From JAAYUD01 sp963676865 (lineage in GTDB: Bacteria; Bacteroidota; Bacteroidia; Bacteroidales; Bacteroidaceae), in contig CAXXSS010000001.1 of assembly GCA_963676865.2 (NCBI GenBank), positions 3,472,001-3,536,000 on the forward strand: a DNA stretch of 64,000 nucleotides, read 5' to 3'. The translations under genes and the position numbers were made by a program. Below, piece by piece: positions 1 through 7,787 of the stretch. How positions within the stretch are numbered: position 1 is the first letter of the stretch; the number at the start of each line of letters is the position of its first letter. The notes under the pieces were generated by a model. That model did not search any database. It had not been told where the DNA came from and saw only the letters and a program-made list of their open reading frames with translations.

Positions 1-175
1 GTGTATGGAAATGAAAATAGTTAGGCTCTTGTCTGAGAGAAGGTATTTTGTACACATCTTATTGAATCATGGCTATCGTATTTAAGGCCTTTCTGTTGGC
101 TCATTCAGGTTTTGTCGTTCCACATATGTGATTCGATCAACTCACATATGTGAGTTGATCGAATCACATATGTGG
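1..175 (+). repeat. Dispersed element copy A, left part
   Basis: This stretch matches 43573-43740 over almost its whole length, including the shared words ttttgtacacatcttattga and ctgttggctcatt. It continues after the insertion sequence at 1495. Together the two parts make a roughly 440-bp element present twice in the window in the same orientation. The part from 113 to 175 is most of a 70-bp palindrome. The left end may lie outside the window because similarity reaches base 1. No gene is seen here. Confidence 0.8.
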
Positions 176-1494
176 CAGGGCTGACGCATTAAGAATTCAG
201 TTTGTTTATTTCCCATTATATATTATTAACTTAATGTATTGATATATAGTTTATTATATGTGCATATATGTCCTTATTATTTACTATATTTGTATAACTT
301 TTTACATTAAACAAATAAACGATATGGACTTAGTAACGATATTAAGAGAAGTAGAAGACCCCAGAAGGGATCATTTAAAGGAGCACAGTTTGGGGTGTAT
401 TTTTTATATTACAATGGCCGCGGTAGTTTGCGGTGCTGAAAGCTGGTATGAAGTAGCGGAATTCGGCAAAATGAAAGAGCCCTTTCTCCGTTCCCGTATA
501 AAGGGCTTTAAAGGTGTTCCTTCCCATGATACCTTTAACCGAGTTTTCTCCATTCTTGATCCAAAGGAACTTGAACGTGGTTTCAGGATGTGGATTCATG
601 AGATATGTGGAAAATATAGTGGTATAGTTGCAATAGACGGGAAGGAAATATGTGGTGCAAGAGTGGAAAAGAAAGACGGCAGTTTTGAGCCTTTACGTAT
701 GGTCAGTGCATGGGCTGCATCCAATGGCGTTACACTTGGGCAGGAGAAGGTGGGCAAGAAGAGCAATGAAATAACAGCCATTCCGAAACTGATAAAGGCT
801 TTAGATTTGTCGGGATGTGTAGTGACCATAGACGCCATGGGTTGTCAGCATGAAATAGTTGAAACGATCATAAAAAACAAGGCGGACTTTGTCATCTGTG
901 TGAAAGACAACCAGAAGAAATTGCATAATGAGATAAAAAGCTACTTCACAGGTATCGACTTTAATGGGAATAAGATCAATGGACACGGGCATATACCACC
1001 AACCAGGTACCAGGCTTCATACACAGAGGAATGCGGTCATGGACGGAAGGAAAGGAGATATTGCCAAGTATATAACAATGGGATGACAGGTGAAATTTTA
1101 GGGTGGGAAGGTGTCCGCTCCGTCGTTTGTCAGACAAAGATTACGACTCAGCTGAAAAGCAAGAAAACGGTAGAGGAAAAACATTATTATATAACATCCC
1201 TACCTTTGGATTCGGACAGAATCATGCAGGCTATAAGGACGCATTGGAGCATAGAGAACAATCTGCATTGGCAGTTGGACGTAACCTTTAACGAAGACGA
1301 TACCAGAAAAAGAAAGAATGCGGCGCAGAATTTCTCCCTCATCAGCAAGATCGCACTCGCCCAAATAAAAAACAGCCAAAGAAAGGGGAGCTTCAAAATG
1401 AAAAGAAAACTTGCAGGATGGGATGAAAATTACATGATAGAACTATTGGATTCTAGTTGGATGCAAAATCTAAATTCTTAATGCGTCAGCCCTG
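176..1494 (+). mobile_element. ISAs1-family insertion sequence, intact, 1319 bp
   Basis: The ends are exact 22-bp inverted repeats at 176-197 and 1473-1494, beginning cagggctgacgcattaag. The 9-bp word catatgtgg stands immediately outside both ends (167-175 and 1495-1503), a target duplication of the size known for the ISAs1 family. A single transposase gene fills the element, and its stop codon lies inside the right repeat. Intact ends, duplication and reading frame point to a recent insertion. Confidence 0.93.
324..1481 (+). CDS. ISAs1 family transposase
   Basis: A 385-residue DDE transposase that would catalyse cut-and-paste movement of the surrounding element. The N-terminus carries the family's DPRRDH stretch. 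The catalytic triad can be placed in VAIDGKE (first Asp), TIDAMGCQ (second Asp, followed by ADFVICVKDNQ) and HWSIENNLHWQLDV (Glu), all in the usual order for ISAs1/H-repeat proteins. The start was taken at 324 because family members begin near MDLVTILREVEDPR; an in-frame ATG at 258 would add 22 hydrophobic residues not expected in the family. The frame is uninterrupted, so the protein is probably functional. Confidence 0.93.
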   Translation: MDLVTILREVEDPRRDHLKEHSLGCIFYITMAAVVCGAESWYEVAEFGKMKEPFLRSRIKGFKGVPSHDTFNRVFSILDPKELERGFRMWIHEICGKYSGIVAIDGKEICGARVEKKDGSFEPLRMVSAWAASNGVTLGQEKVGKKSNEITAIPKLIKALDLSGCVVTIDAMGCQHEIVETIIKNKADFVICVKDNQKKLHNEIKSYFTGIDFNGNKINGHGHIPPTRYQASYTEECGHGRKERRYCQVYNNGMTGEILGWEGVRSVVCQTKITTQLKSKKTVEEKHYYITSLPLDSDRIMQAIRTHWSIENNLHWQLDVTFNEDDTRKRKNAAQNFSLISKIALAQIKNSQRKGSFKMKRKLAGWDENYMIELLDSSWMQNLNS

Positions 1495-1772
1495 CATATG
1501 TGGAACGACATTCTTCTTAGAACAAAACATAAAATCGCTCTGATATGAACCAACTTTCATCAGTATGTTTCACAGACTTCACCCTTTTAAGAAGGTATCA
1601 TGGAAGGTTTTAAAGCATTTAGAGCATTATAACTTTCATTACAACATCGTGACAGAGACATATGAATGTAGAGCGCGCAAATTGCAACATGATTTTGTTG
1701 AAATAGACCGCCATATTCACAACGATAGGCCTGAGTTCTTACACCCGAACTCAGATATTATTATGATTCGAA
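1495..1772 (+). repeat. Dispersed element copy A, right part
   Basis: After the insertion sequence the element resumes and matches 43763-44012, with the shared words gatatgaaccaactttcatc and agtatgtttcacagacttca. It holds a decayed gene fragment and the small inverted repeat ctgagttc/gaactcag near 1733-1756. No other gene is seen up to 1916. Confidence 0.8.
1603..1768 (+). pseudogene. Remnant of an unidentified gene (copy A)
   Basis: The reading frame aligns with 43861-44010 of copy B: the peptide FHYNIVTETYEC...LQHDFVEIDRHIHND here corresponds to FSYNAVTETYDR...WQHDLVEIDRHVRND there. In copy A the matching ATG at 1600 runs into a stop after a frameshift, while the conserved peptide continues in another frame, so the gene is broken. 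The pattern F-x-YN-x-VTET recalls the N-terminus of VirE/BT4734-type primase proteins of Bacteroidales, but the fragment is too short to assign. Confidence 0.5.
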
Positions 1773-1773
1773 A

Positions 1774-1871
1774 TTGTCGTATGTTAGTTTTTTCGGTGAC
1801 GTCCTTAAGTTTTTCCGAAAACATATGGACGAAAATATTTTTAGGGGCATACGTCATTTCAGAAGATTAAG
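1774..1871. repeat. 98-bp dispersed palindromic repeat, copy 1
   Basis: One of three copies in the window (others at about 46905-47003 and 61702-61799). All share cgtatgttagttt at one end, tgacgtcc...aaaac.tatggacg in the middle and ttaggggcata near the other end. The central inverted repeat is weaker here than in copy 2 because several arm positions differ. It lies between the remnant gene and the 3' end of the minus-strand gene at 1917. Confidence 0.75.
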
Positions 1872-1916
1872 GACCTTATAATTTTAGCCTGAAATAAAGG
1901 GAATAAACGAGAAGGA

Positions 1917-2588
1917 TTATTTACTAAACATTGCACTTTCTATTTCAAGTACCCGAGTAATTTCGAAATAGATTTCTTTATTGGGGTATAATTGGCTGGA
2001 CTTTTTTAAGTCTAATTTGTCACAGTGACCTATTAAGGATTGTTGCTTGTATTCCCATAAATTGAACCAATATTGCATCAAAAGGTATTCGTCGGCTACA
2101 CTCGTCACATAAAACGGATATTCTTTTGAACCGTCTCCTGTCCGGCTGATGGCATATAAAATAGTTGATAGCCTTTTTGTATAATAATCTTTTTCGTTGT
2201 CAGTCTTTTTGAGTGCTATGCAAGCATACATAGCTGTGCTTAAGGCTGTGCAGTTTAATGGATTCATTCTTAATACTTCGTTCGATTTTAATAGCAGGTT
2301 CTCGTAATCTTTTTTATTTCGCAAATCGTAAAGATCCCTTTCTATATTACTTGCTTTTAGGTAATTAGAGGAGTATGAAGAGCAGAAATAGGCCATCCCT
2401 GTTTTCTCTACACTGAGTGTTGTATCGAGCTTTGCAACTGATTCTATTAGTTGTACGATATCTTCTGGATGACTGTTTACTTCTTCTTTGATCGTTTTAA
2501 AATCTACATGGATAAAAGATTTTCCCTGTTGGGCCATTGCGGAAAGACTGTATAAAACGATAAATATGAGGATAGATAGTTTTTTCAT
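1917..2588 (-). CDS. Secreted DUF4919-like protein
   Basis: A 223-residue exported protein of unknown function. Residues 1-19 form a signal peptide (MKKLSILIFIVLYSLSAMAQ, cleaved after AMA). The mature part is largely alpha-helical, with TPR-like helices around 75-140 and a conserved-looking tail with GDGSKEYPFYVTSVADEY and IYFEITRVLEIE. I recognise this tail as that of DUF4919, a Bacteroidales family, but this is from memory. The start was set at 2588: an upstream in-frame ATG at 2621 overlaps the promoter's -7 box (2619-2626) and could not be transcribed. Transcribed alone, divergently from the gene at 2799. Confidence 0.75.
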   Translation of the reverse strand: MKKLSILIFIVLYSLSAMAQQGKSFIHVDFKTIKEEVNSHPEDIVQLIESVAKLDTTLSVEKTGMAYFCSSYSSNYLKASNIERDLYDLRNKKDYENLLLKSNEVLRMNPLNCTALSTAMYACIALKKTDNEKDYYTKRLSTILYAISRTGDGSKEYPFYVTSVADEYLLMQYWFNLWEYKQQSLIGHCDKLDLKKSSQLYPNKEIYFEITRVLEIESAMFSK

Positions 2589-2618
2589 AATATGCTTTTT
2601 ATTGATTTTATCTTTCGG

Positions 2619-2626
2619 CAAAGATA
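2619..2626 (-). promoter_or_regulatory. Bacteroidetes -7 box for the gene at 1917-2588
   Basis: The minus strand reads TATCTTTG, an exact TAnnTTTG match, 30 bases before the start codon. It fixes the start at 2588 rather than 2621. Confidence 0.8.
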
Positions 2627-2680
2627 GGTATAAAATAATTAAAATCTCATAGAATTAGAAGCGTTATCATCCGTATATAT

Positions 2681-2688
2681 TATCTTTG
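2681..2688 (+). promoter_or_regulatory. Bacteroidetes -7 box for the gene at 2799
   Basis: TATCTTTG on the plus strand, about 110 bases before the start codon. It implies an approximately 105-base leader, long for this window. The two divergent promoters are 55 bases apart. Confidence 0.7.
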
Positions 2689-2798
2689 CACTATATGATA
2701 GTCCAAGTATATAAATAAAATGCTTGATGATAATAAAGGCTGTAATAAAAAGTATCTTTACTGGAATAAGATGAATATTTGATAATAAATTTATAAAG

Positions 2799-3215
2799 AT
2801 GAAACGGATTTTATTTAGTGTGTTGCTTTTTAGTATTTGTGTTCTTGCTTCTACTCCCTCTTTATATGCACAGGGCAGGCATAAAGTCTATAGAGAGATA
2901 TGGACGAGATCTAATTGTTTCAATACCATTCTATCTATGGAATTGGAGGGAAAAGAAGAGATTGATTTATTCAAAATGGTGGATGAGAATGGAAATAAAA
3001 TTAAATTTTCAAGCACTTCTGATGCTATGACTTATTTAAATAAGTATGGGTGGAATTTGGAAAGTACTAGCACTACCACATACGATAAAGACTACTTTAT
3101 ATCTGTCTGGGTTATTAGCAAAGAAGTCGAGAAAGATGATCAAATTATGGATGGGATAAACTTGATGACTAGAAAAGTTCAAAAGAAGACTCTTTCCGCA
3201 GAAAAACAGAAATAA
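2799..3215 (+). CDS. Secreted protein of unknown function
   Basis: A 138-residue protein with a clear signal peptide (hydrophobic residues 4-20, cleavage likely after LYA at about 24). The mature domain of about 110 residues is rich in charged and aromatic residues and has no cysteine pair or motif that I recognise. The C-terminus is lysine-rich. Its length and composition resemble small periplasmic proteins common in Bacteroides. It stands alone between a divergent neighbour and the AlaX-like gene 45 bases downstream, with which it could be co-transcribed. No function is proposed. Confidence 0.7.
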   Translation: MKRILFSVLLFSICVLASTPSLYAQGRHKVYREIWTRSNCFNTILSMELEGKEEIDLFKMVDENGNKIKFSSTSDAMTYLNKYGWNLESTSTTTYDKDYFISVWVISKEVEKDDQIMDGINLMTRKVQKKTLSAEKQK

Positions 3216-3260
3216 AATTGCAATTTTAATATTTGAATAATACAAACGGAAATTATTTGT

Positions 3261-3740
3261 ATGGAACAACAACCTATCTTGAATGAGCATAACAAAGAGG
3301 AATATCCTCCTATGCATACGGCAGAACATATTTTGAATGCTACAATGGTGAAAATGTTCGGCTGTACACGCTCGCGCAATGCCCATATTGAAAGAAAGAA
3401 AAGTAAGTGTGATTACCAACTCCTATCCTGCCCTACGGATCTTGAAATAAGGCAAGTAGAAGATAAGGTAAATGAAATAATTGCCTTAAATCTACCAGTG
3501 AGAAAGGAATTTATAACTAAAGATGAGGCTCTGCAGATTGAAGGACTCGATTTATCGAAACTGCCCGATGACGCAAGCGAGACACTCCGAATAGTGAGGA
3601 TTGGCGACTATGATGTCTGTGCGTGTATTGGACAGCATGTTGATAATACATCAGAAGTTGGTGTCTTCAAAATAATAAGTTATGATTGGAACGAAGGTAC
3701 ACTTCGCTTGCGTTTTAAATTACTGAATAACCAAGGCTAA
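3261..3740 (+). CDS. AlaX-like alanyl-tRNA editing protein
   Basis: A 159-residue protein matching the second additional domain of alanyl-tRNA synthetase, the free-standing AlaX form. This domain hydrolyses mischarged tRNA-Ala (usually Ser-tRNA-Ala). The zinc-binding HxxxH motif is present as HTAEH (residues 19-23) and the partner CxxxH motif as CIGQH near residue 125, in place of the more common C-x-G-T-H. There is no synthetase core, so the protein acts in trans. Size is typical for the short AlaX type. The start was chosen as the first ATG, 45 bases after the preceding stop. Confidence 0.85.
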   Translation: MEQQPILNEHNKEEYPPMHTAEHILNATMVKMFGCTRSRNAHIERKKSKCDYQLLSCPTDLEIRQVEDKVNEIIALNLPVRKEFITKDEALQIEGLDLSKLPDDASETLRIVRIGDYDVCACIGQHVDNTSEVGVFKIISYDWNEGTLRLRFKLLNNQG

Positions 3741-3771
3741 CGAAACTGATGTTTTGTCAGTCCATAATATC

Positions 3772-3850
3772 CATAATGTCTTATAAGTATGACATTATGT
3801 CATTAATTATCAGCTTAATAGCTTATTTTGCGGTTGGCATGTCATTTGCA
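3772..3850 (+). promoter_or_regulatory. Sigma-54-type promoter with upstream dyad for the Hsp20 gene
   Basis: TGGCATGTCATTTGCA at 3835-3850 fits the -24/-12 consensus TGGCAyrN4TTGCw, with GG and GC separated by exactly 10 bases. About 40 bases upstream, cataatgtc (3772-3780) and gacattatg (3791-3799) form a perfect 9-bp dyad spaced by 10 bases, the layout of a binding site for a sigma-54 enhancer-binding activator. The predicted start near 3861 gives a 75-base leader. A weak TAnnTTTG-like word also occurs nearby, so a second promoter is not excluded. Confidence 0.7.
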
Positions 3851-3934
3851 ATTTATTAAGTGGTCGCGATAACGAAAAAGAGTTGAGACCAACAATAAAC
3901 AGAATGTCTAACTTAAAAATAGGAGATTAAAATT

Positions 3935-4366
3935 ATGTTGACACCAGTAAGAAGAACTCAAAATTGGTTACCTAGTATTTTCAATGATTTTTTTGATACG
4001 GATTGGATGGAGAAAGCTAATTCTACGGCTCCCGCTATCAACGTCTTTGAAACAGAAAATTCTTATGAAGTAGAACTTGCTGCACCGGGATTGACAAAAG
4101 AAGACTTTAAGGTTAATGTAGATTCTGACGACAATCTCGTTATTTCTATGGAAAAGAAAATCGATAATAGTGAGAAAGATAAAAAGGGCCGCTATCTTCG
4201 TCGAGAATTTTCTTATCGGCAATTTGAACAATGCATGTTATTGCCCGATGATGCTGACAAGGAAAAGATTTCTGCTAAAGTAGAGAATGGTGTATTAAAG
4301 ATTGATATGCCAAAGATCACTGAGGCTGAAATTAAAAAGAACCAACGACTGATTACGGTGGCATAA
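3935..4366 (+). CDS. Hsp20/alpha-crystallin family small heat-shock protein
   Basis: A 143-residue ATP-independent chaperone of the cytoplasm that holds unfolding proteins as oligomers. The alpha-crystallin domain spans about residues 33-140: it opens with PAINVFETENSYEVELAAPGL, has the conserved beta-sandwich core and ends with the A-x-x-x-NGVLKI-x-MPK stretch. The N-terminal arm (PSIFNDFFDTDW) is typical of Bacteroidetes members. The C-terminus lacks a clear IxI/V tail beyond LITVA. It is transcribed alone, from a sigma-54-type promoter and into a strong terminator, which suggests regulation separate from its neighbours. Confidence 0.95.
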   Translation: MLTPVRRTQNWLPSIFNDFFDTDWMEKANSTAPAINVFETENSYEVELAAPGLTKEDFKVNVDSDDNLVISMEKKIDNSEKDKKGRYLRREFSYRQFEQCMLLPDDADKEKISAKVENGVLKIDMPKITEAEIKKNQRLITVA

Positions 4367-4418
4367 TGCCCCTCACATAATGAACAGTTAGTTCATGATA
4401 TACACATAAATGATTGAT

Positions 4419-4459
4419 GAAAGAGAAGACTTTCCGGAAGAAAGTCTTCTCTTTCTTTG
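4419..4459 (+). terminator. Rho-independent terminator after Hsp20
   Basis: Perfect 15-bp arms at 4419-4433 and 4441-4455 with a 7-base loop, followed by a T-rich stretch. It ends the single-gene Hsp20 transcript. Confidence 0.85.
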
Positions 4460-4479
4460 TTTCTGCATCAGGCTTGCCG

Positions 4480-4487
4480 TATCTTTG
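4480..4487 (+). promoter_or_regulatory. -7 box for the symporter gene
   Basis: TATCTTTG lies only 8 bases before the ATG at 4496. The message would have almost no leader, and the upstream ATG at 4457 would not be transcribed. Confidence 0.75.
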
Positions 4488-4495
4488 CAGTCAAT

Positions 4496-5944
4496 ATGGT
4501 AATCATTCTTATTATAGTGATTTATTTTTCACTTCTCATGCTGACAGCGTTCTTGACGGGGAGGAAGAATAAAGGTTCTGATGATGCTTTTTATCGTGGG
4601 GAGAAACGTTCACCATGGTATATTGTTGCCTTCGGTATGATCGGGGCATCAATTTCCGGTGTTACCTTTGTTTCTGTTCCCGGTATGGTGAAAAACATGG
4701 GGATGACCTATATGCAGATGGTATTCGGATTCTTTTTCGGGTATCTTGTTGTTGCTCATGTCTTAATGCCGATATATTACCGTCTCAATTTGACGAGTAT
4801 TTACAGTTATCTCAGTGAACGGCTGGGACGTTGCTCCTATCTTACCGGATCATCGTTTTTTTTACTTTCCCGAATGCTTGGTACGGCAGCTAAGCTTTAT
4901 TTGGTTTGTCTTATACTTCATACTTATGTTTTTGCTTCGATGGGTATTCCTTTTTGGGCCATTGCTGCGGGTTCGGTTTCATTGGTTTGGATATATACCC
5001 ATAAAAGCGGTATAAAGACCATTGTGTGGACTGATACATTGCAGACTTTGTGTCTTGTTGCCGCGTTGATCTGCATTATTGCAATGGTCATGGGAAAGTT
5101 AGACTTAAGTCTTGGCGGAGTTATTACTGCCATCAACCACAATCCTCATAGCCGCATGTTTGTATTTGATGATTGGGTCTCTACTCAAAACTTCTGGAAG
5201 CAATTTTTGAGTGGTATATTTATCGTTATCGTGATGACAGGACTTGATCAGGATATGATGCAAAAGAATTTGAGTTGCCGTAATCTTCGCGAAGCTCAAA
5301 AGAACATGTATTGTTATGGTTTTGCTTTTATTCCGTTAAATCTGCTGTTTCTGTCGCTTGGAGTATTGTTGTTGATACTTGCTGCCCAAATGCAAATACC
5401 ATTGCCTGCGATTAATGATGATATATTGCCACTATTTGCCACACAGGGGTATTTGGGCAATGGCGTGCTGATATTATTCACTATTGGTATTATTGCAGCC
5501 GCTTTCAGCAATTCCGATTCGGCATTGACAGCTATGACCACTATTGTTTGTGTCGATCTGTTGCAAATTGAGAGTCAATCCAAACAGCAGGCGCTACGAA
5601 AAAGGCGTATTGTGCATCTTTTATTATCGGCAATACTTGTGGGCAGCATCTGTCTGGTACATGCCATTAATGATAAAAGCGTAATAGACGCTATATATAT
5701 CATCGCTTCATACACATACGGTCCGTTACTTGGAATGTTTGCTTTCGGACTCTTTACTCATCGAGCCACTTGTGATAGATTAGTGCCATATATAGCCATT
5801 GCTTCGCCCTTGATATGCTACGCAATCAATATTGTTGTTTTCAAAGTGTGGCACTATTCTTTTGGCTATGAGTTGTTAATGTTGAATGGTATGATTACCT
5901 TTGTAGGTATGTGGCTTTTTTCTTCTTCCAATAAAAATAAATAA
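4496..5944 (+). CDS. Sodium:solute symporter family transporter
   Basis: A 482-residue inner-membrane protein of the SSS family, which couples uptake of sugars, amino acids, vitamins or similar solutes to sodium entry. About 13 hydrophobic segments are visible. The N-terminal part has the family's pattern (short helix, then a GRKNKGSDDAFYRG loop and SPWYIVAFGMIGASISG), and the centre has the DQDMMQKNLSCRNLREAQ loop typical of the family. The substrate cannot be told from sequence. The start at 4496 is supported by the promoter 8 bases upstream. The gene is followed 13 bases later by engB, likely in one transcript. Confidence 0.88.
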   Translation: MVIILIIVIYFSLLMLTAFLTGRKNKGSDDAFYRGEKRSPWYIVAFGMIGASISGVTFVSVPGMVKNMGMTYMQMVFGFFFGYLVVAHVLMPIYYRLNLTSIYSYLSERLGRCSYLTGSSFFLLSRMLGTAAKLYLVCLILHTYVFASMGIPFWAIAAGSVSLVWIYTHKSGIKTIVWTDTLQTLCLVAALICIIAMVMGKLDLSLGGVITAINHNPHSRMFVFDDWVSTQNFWKQFLSGIFIVIVMTGLDQDMMQKNLSCRNLREAQKNMYCYGFAFIPLNLLFLSLGVLLLILAAQMQIPLPAINDDILPLFATQGYLGNGVLILFTIGIIAAAFSNSDSALTAMTTIVCVDLLQIESQSKQQALRKRRIVHLLLSAILVGSICLVHAINDKSVIDAIYIIASYTYGPLLGMFAFGLFTHRATCDRLVPYIAIASPLICYAINIVVFKVWHYSFGYELLMLNGMITFVGMWLFSSSNKNK

Positions 5945-5957
5945 TAAACACTCGGAC

Positions 5958-6557
5958 ATGGAAATCAAATCAGCAAAATTTATTATTAGTAATACTCAAG
6001 TAGAAAAGTGCCCTGATACGGGCTTTAATGAGTATGCTTTTATCGGGCGGTCTAATGTCGGCAAATCCAGTCTGATAAATATGCTTACAGGCCGACAGTC
6101 GTTGGCAATGACTTCGTCTACTCCGGGTAAAACTCTATTGATTAATCATTTTTTGATTAATGACAATTGGTATCTGGTAGATCTTCCCGGTTACGGTTTT
6201 GCAAAACGCAGTATCAAGGAACGTGTCAAGATTCAGGGTATTATTGAAGATTATCTATTGAAACGTCATCAGTTGGCAAACGTATTTGTGTTAATCGATA
6301 TTCGTATTGAGCCACAGGCTAATGACTTAAGTTTTATGGAGTGGCTCGGTGAGCATCAAATACCTTTTTCTATCGTTTTCACCAAAGCCGATAAACTCAA
6401 AGCGGGTCAACAAAAGATAAAGTTGCAAGTATACTTTGATCGTTTGAAAGAAAGTTGGAGTGAACTTCCCCCCTATTTCGTTACTTCTGCCGAGAAACGT
6501 TTGGGACGTAAAGAAGTACTCGATTATATTGATAAGGTGAATAACAACTTGATTTAA
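5958..6557 (+). CDS. engB: Ribosome biogenesis GTPase EngB (YihA/YsxC)
   Basis: A 199-residue TRAFAC-class GTPase needed for assembly of the large ribosomal subunit. The nucleotide motifs are intact: GRSNVGKSS (P-loop, about residues 27-35), SSTPGKT (switch I region), DLPGYG (G3), TKADK (G4) and TSAEK (G5). Length equals that of E. coli and B. subtilis homologues. It starts 13 bases after the symporter stop codon and has no promoter of its own that I can see. Confidence 0.96.
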   Translation: MEIKSAKFIISNTQVEKCPDTGFNEYAFIGRSNVGKSSLINMLTGRQSLAMTSSTPGKTLLINHFLINDNWYLVDLPGYGFAKRSIKERVKIQGIIEDYLLKRHQLANVFVLIDIRIEPQANDLSFMEWLGEHQIPFSIVFTKADKLKAGQQKIKLQVYFDRLKESWSELPPYFVTSAEKRLGRKEVLDYIDKVNNNLI

Positions 6558-6600
6558 GACAATTTCGCAGTCTTTTTTAACGACTCATTGGAAAATGCAT

Positions 6601-6608
6601 TATCTTTG
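6601..6608 (+). promoter_or_regulatory. -7 box for the DUF1573 gene
   Basis: TATCTTTG with an upstream TTG near 6588. The predicted transcription start near 6614 gives a leader of about 40 bases. Confidence 0.75.
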
Positions 6609-6651
6609 CATCCGATTTAAATTATAAAAGATCAATCATAAATTGTAAGAT

Positions 6652-7047
6652 ATGATGAAGAAATTAGTTTTATCGATTGTTTTAGTTGTTTTGAGTGTTG
6701 GTTTTGTTGCCGCACAAACCAAGCAAGCAGATATTAAGTTTAAGAATACTACATTCGATTTTGGAAAGTTTTCTGAAGACAATCCTATTGTAAGTTGCGA
6801 CTTTGTGTTCACTAACACTGGTGATGCACCGTTGATTATCCATCAGGCTATTGCTTCATGCGGTTGTACTGTTCCTCAATATCCTAAACAACCGATAATG
6901 CCCGGCAAGTCGGCTGTAGTAAAAATTACTTATAATGGAACTGGAAGAGTGCTCGGAGCAATACATAAGTCGGTAACTATTCGTACTAATGGGAAAACGG
7001 AAATTATTCGTCTCTATATTGAAGGCGAAATGACTCCCAAAAAGTAG
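6652..7047 (+). CDS. Secreted DUF1573 protein
   Basis: A 131-residue exported protein. Residues 1-21 are a signal peptide ending in VAAQ. The rest is one DUF1573 domain, an immunoglobulin-like fold widespread in Bacteroidetes, with the family marks FDFGKFSEDNPI, FTNTGDAPLIIHQA and SCGCTVPQYPKQPI. The CGCT pair of cysteines is conserved in the family, though its role is not known to me. Single gene with its own promoter and terminator. Confidence 0.92.
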   Translation: MMKKLVLSIVLVVLSVGFVAAQTKQADIKFKNTTFDFGKFSEDNPIVSCDFVFTNTGDAPLIIHQAIASCGCTVPQYPKQPIMPGKSAVVKITYNGTGRVLGAIHKSVTIRTNGKTEIIRLYIEGEMTPKK

Positions 7048-7090
7048 GAATCGTACAATCGTACGTAAGGGCTTATATAATTAATAATAT

Positions 7091-7130
7091 AATCTGCATT
7101 GTTAATCTGAACTTGCAATGCAGATTTTTT
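7091..7130 (+). terminator. Terminator after the DUF1573 gene
   Basis: Arms aatctgcattg (7091-7101) and caatgcagatt (7116-7126) are followed by a run of T to 7130. Confidence 0.85.
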
Positions 7131-7235
7131 GTTTTTATACATAAGATTGAATAATGGCAGAAATAGATGATAGACTTAATATTCTATTTACTGTTAGTCA
7201 TTTAAGCAAATAGTAAAAAATAAATCAAACAAGAG

Positions 7236-7760
7236 ATGAATCAGCTAGCAGAGCTTTATTTAGCAGGAGGATGTTTCTGGGGAATGGAACATTTCTTGAA
7301 ACAAATCAATGGCGTAGAGAAGACAGAAGTTGGTTATGCAAATGGGCGAACACCTAATCCTACTTATCGCCAAGTGTGTGATAATGATACCGGATATGCA
7401 GAAACAGTTCATGTCTTTTATGATCCGCAAGTTCTATCTTTAGGTCTCTTATTGGAGCTTTATTTCAAAGCGATAGATCCCACTTCTGTGGAGCGTCAGG
7501 GAGGTGATAGCGGTAATCAGTACCGGACAGGTATTTATTATGTTTGTCAGGAAGATTTGCCTGTTATCGAAATGATGATGGAGGAAGTTGCAAAACAATA
7601 TATTGATCCTATAGTAGTAGAGGTTATGCATTTACAAAACTTTTATCTTGCAGAAGAATTTCATCAAGACTATTTGATTAATAATCCTACCGGCTATTGT
7701 CATATTGATCCTCAATTGTTCGAGATGGCACGCCGTGCAAATGCTTCTCCCAAAAAGTAA
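7236..7760 (+). CDS. msrA: Peptide-methionine (S)-S-oxide reductase MsrA
   Basis: A 174-residue repair enzyme that reduces methionine-S-sulfoxide in oxidised proteins. The catalytic cysteine is in GGCFWG (residues 12-17), followed by MEHFLKQINGVEKTEVGYANG and the conserved EFHQDYL and GYCHIDP near the C-terminus. There is no fused MsrB domain and no signal peptide, so it acts in the cytoplasm. The cyclophilin gene follows directly: its first possible ATG touches this stop codon, so the two are likely one transcript, a sensible pairing for protein repair. Confidence 0.96.
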   Translation: MNQLAELYLAGGCFWGMEHFLKQINGVEKTEVGYANGRTPNPTYRQVCDNDTGYAETVHVFYDPQVLSLGLLLELYFKAIDPTSVERQGGDSGNQYRTGIYYVCQEDLPVIEMMMEEVAKQYIDPIVVEVMHLQNFYLAEEFHQDYLINNPTGYCHIDPQLFEMARRANASPKK

Positions 7761-7787
7761 ATGAACCAACAGATAAATAATATTTAT

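Larger units (their letters stand above)
113..1510. repeat. 70-bp perfect palindrome, interrupted by the insertion sequence
   Basis: If bases 176-1503 (insertion sequence plus one target copy) are removed, 113-175 joined to 1504-1510 reads identically on both strands: 35-bp arms centred between 147 and 148, built from repeated cacatatgtg and gattcgatcaactc modules. The intact counterpart in copy B has an 18-base loop instead of a perfect centre. Its function is unknown; a cruciform or a protein-binding site are possibilities. Confidence 0.85.

Noticed and set aside
113..175. CRISPR-like array from the repeated cacatatgtg modules
   Set aside because: The modules are parts of a palindrome, not direct repeats with unique spacers.
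1565..1870. Plus-strand frame of 101 codons as an intact gene
   Set aside because: Only the middle aligns with copy B, the matching ATG is followed by a frameshift, and the 3' part is the 98-bp repeat. Kept as a pseudogene fragment.
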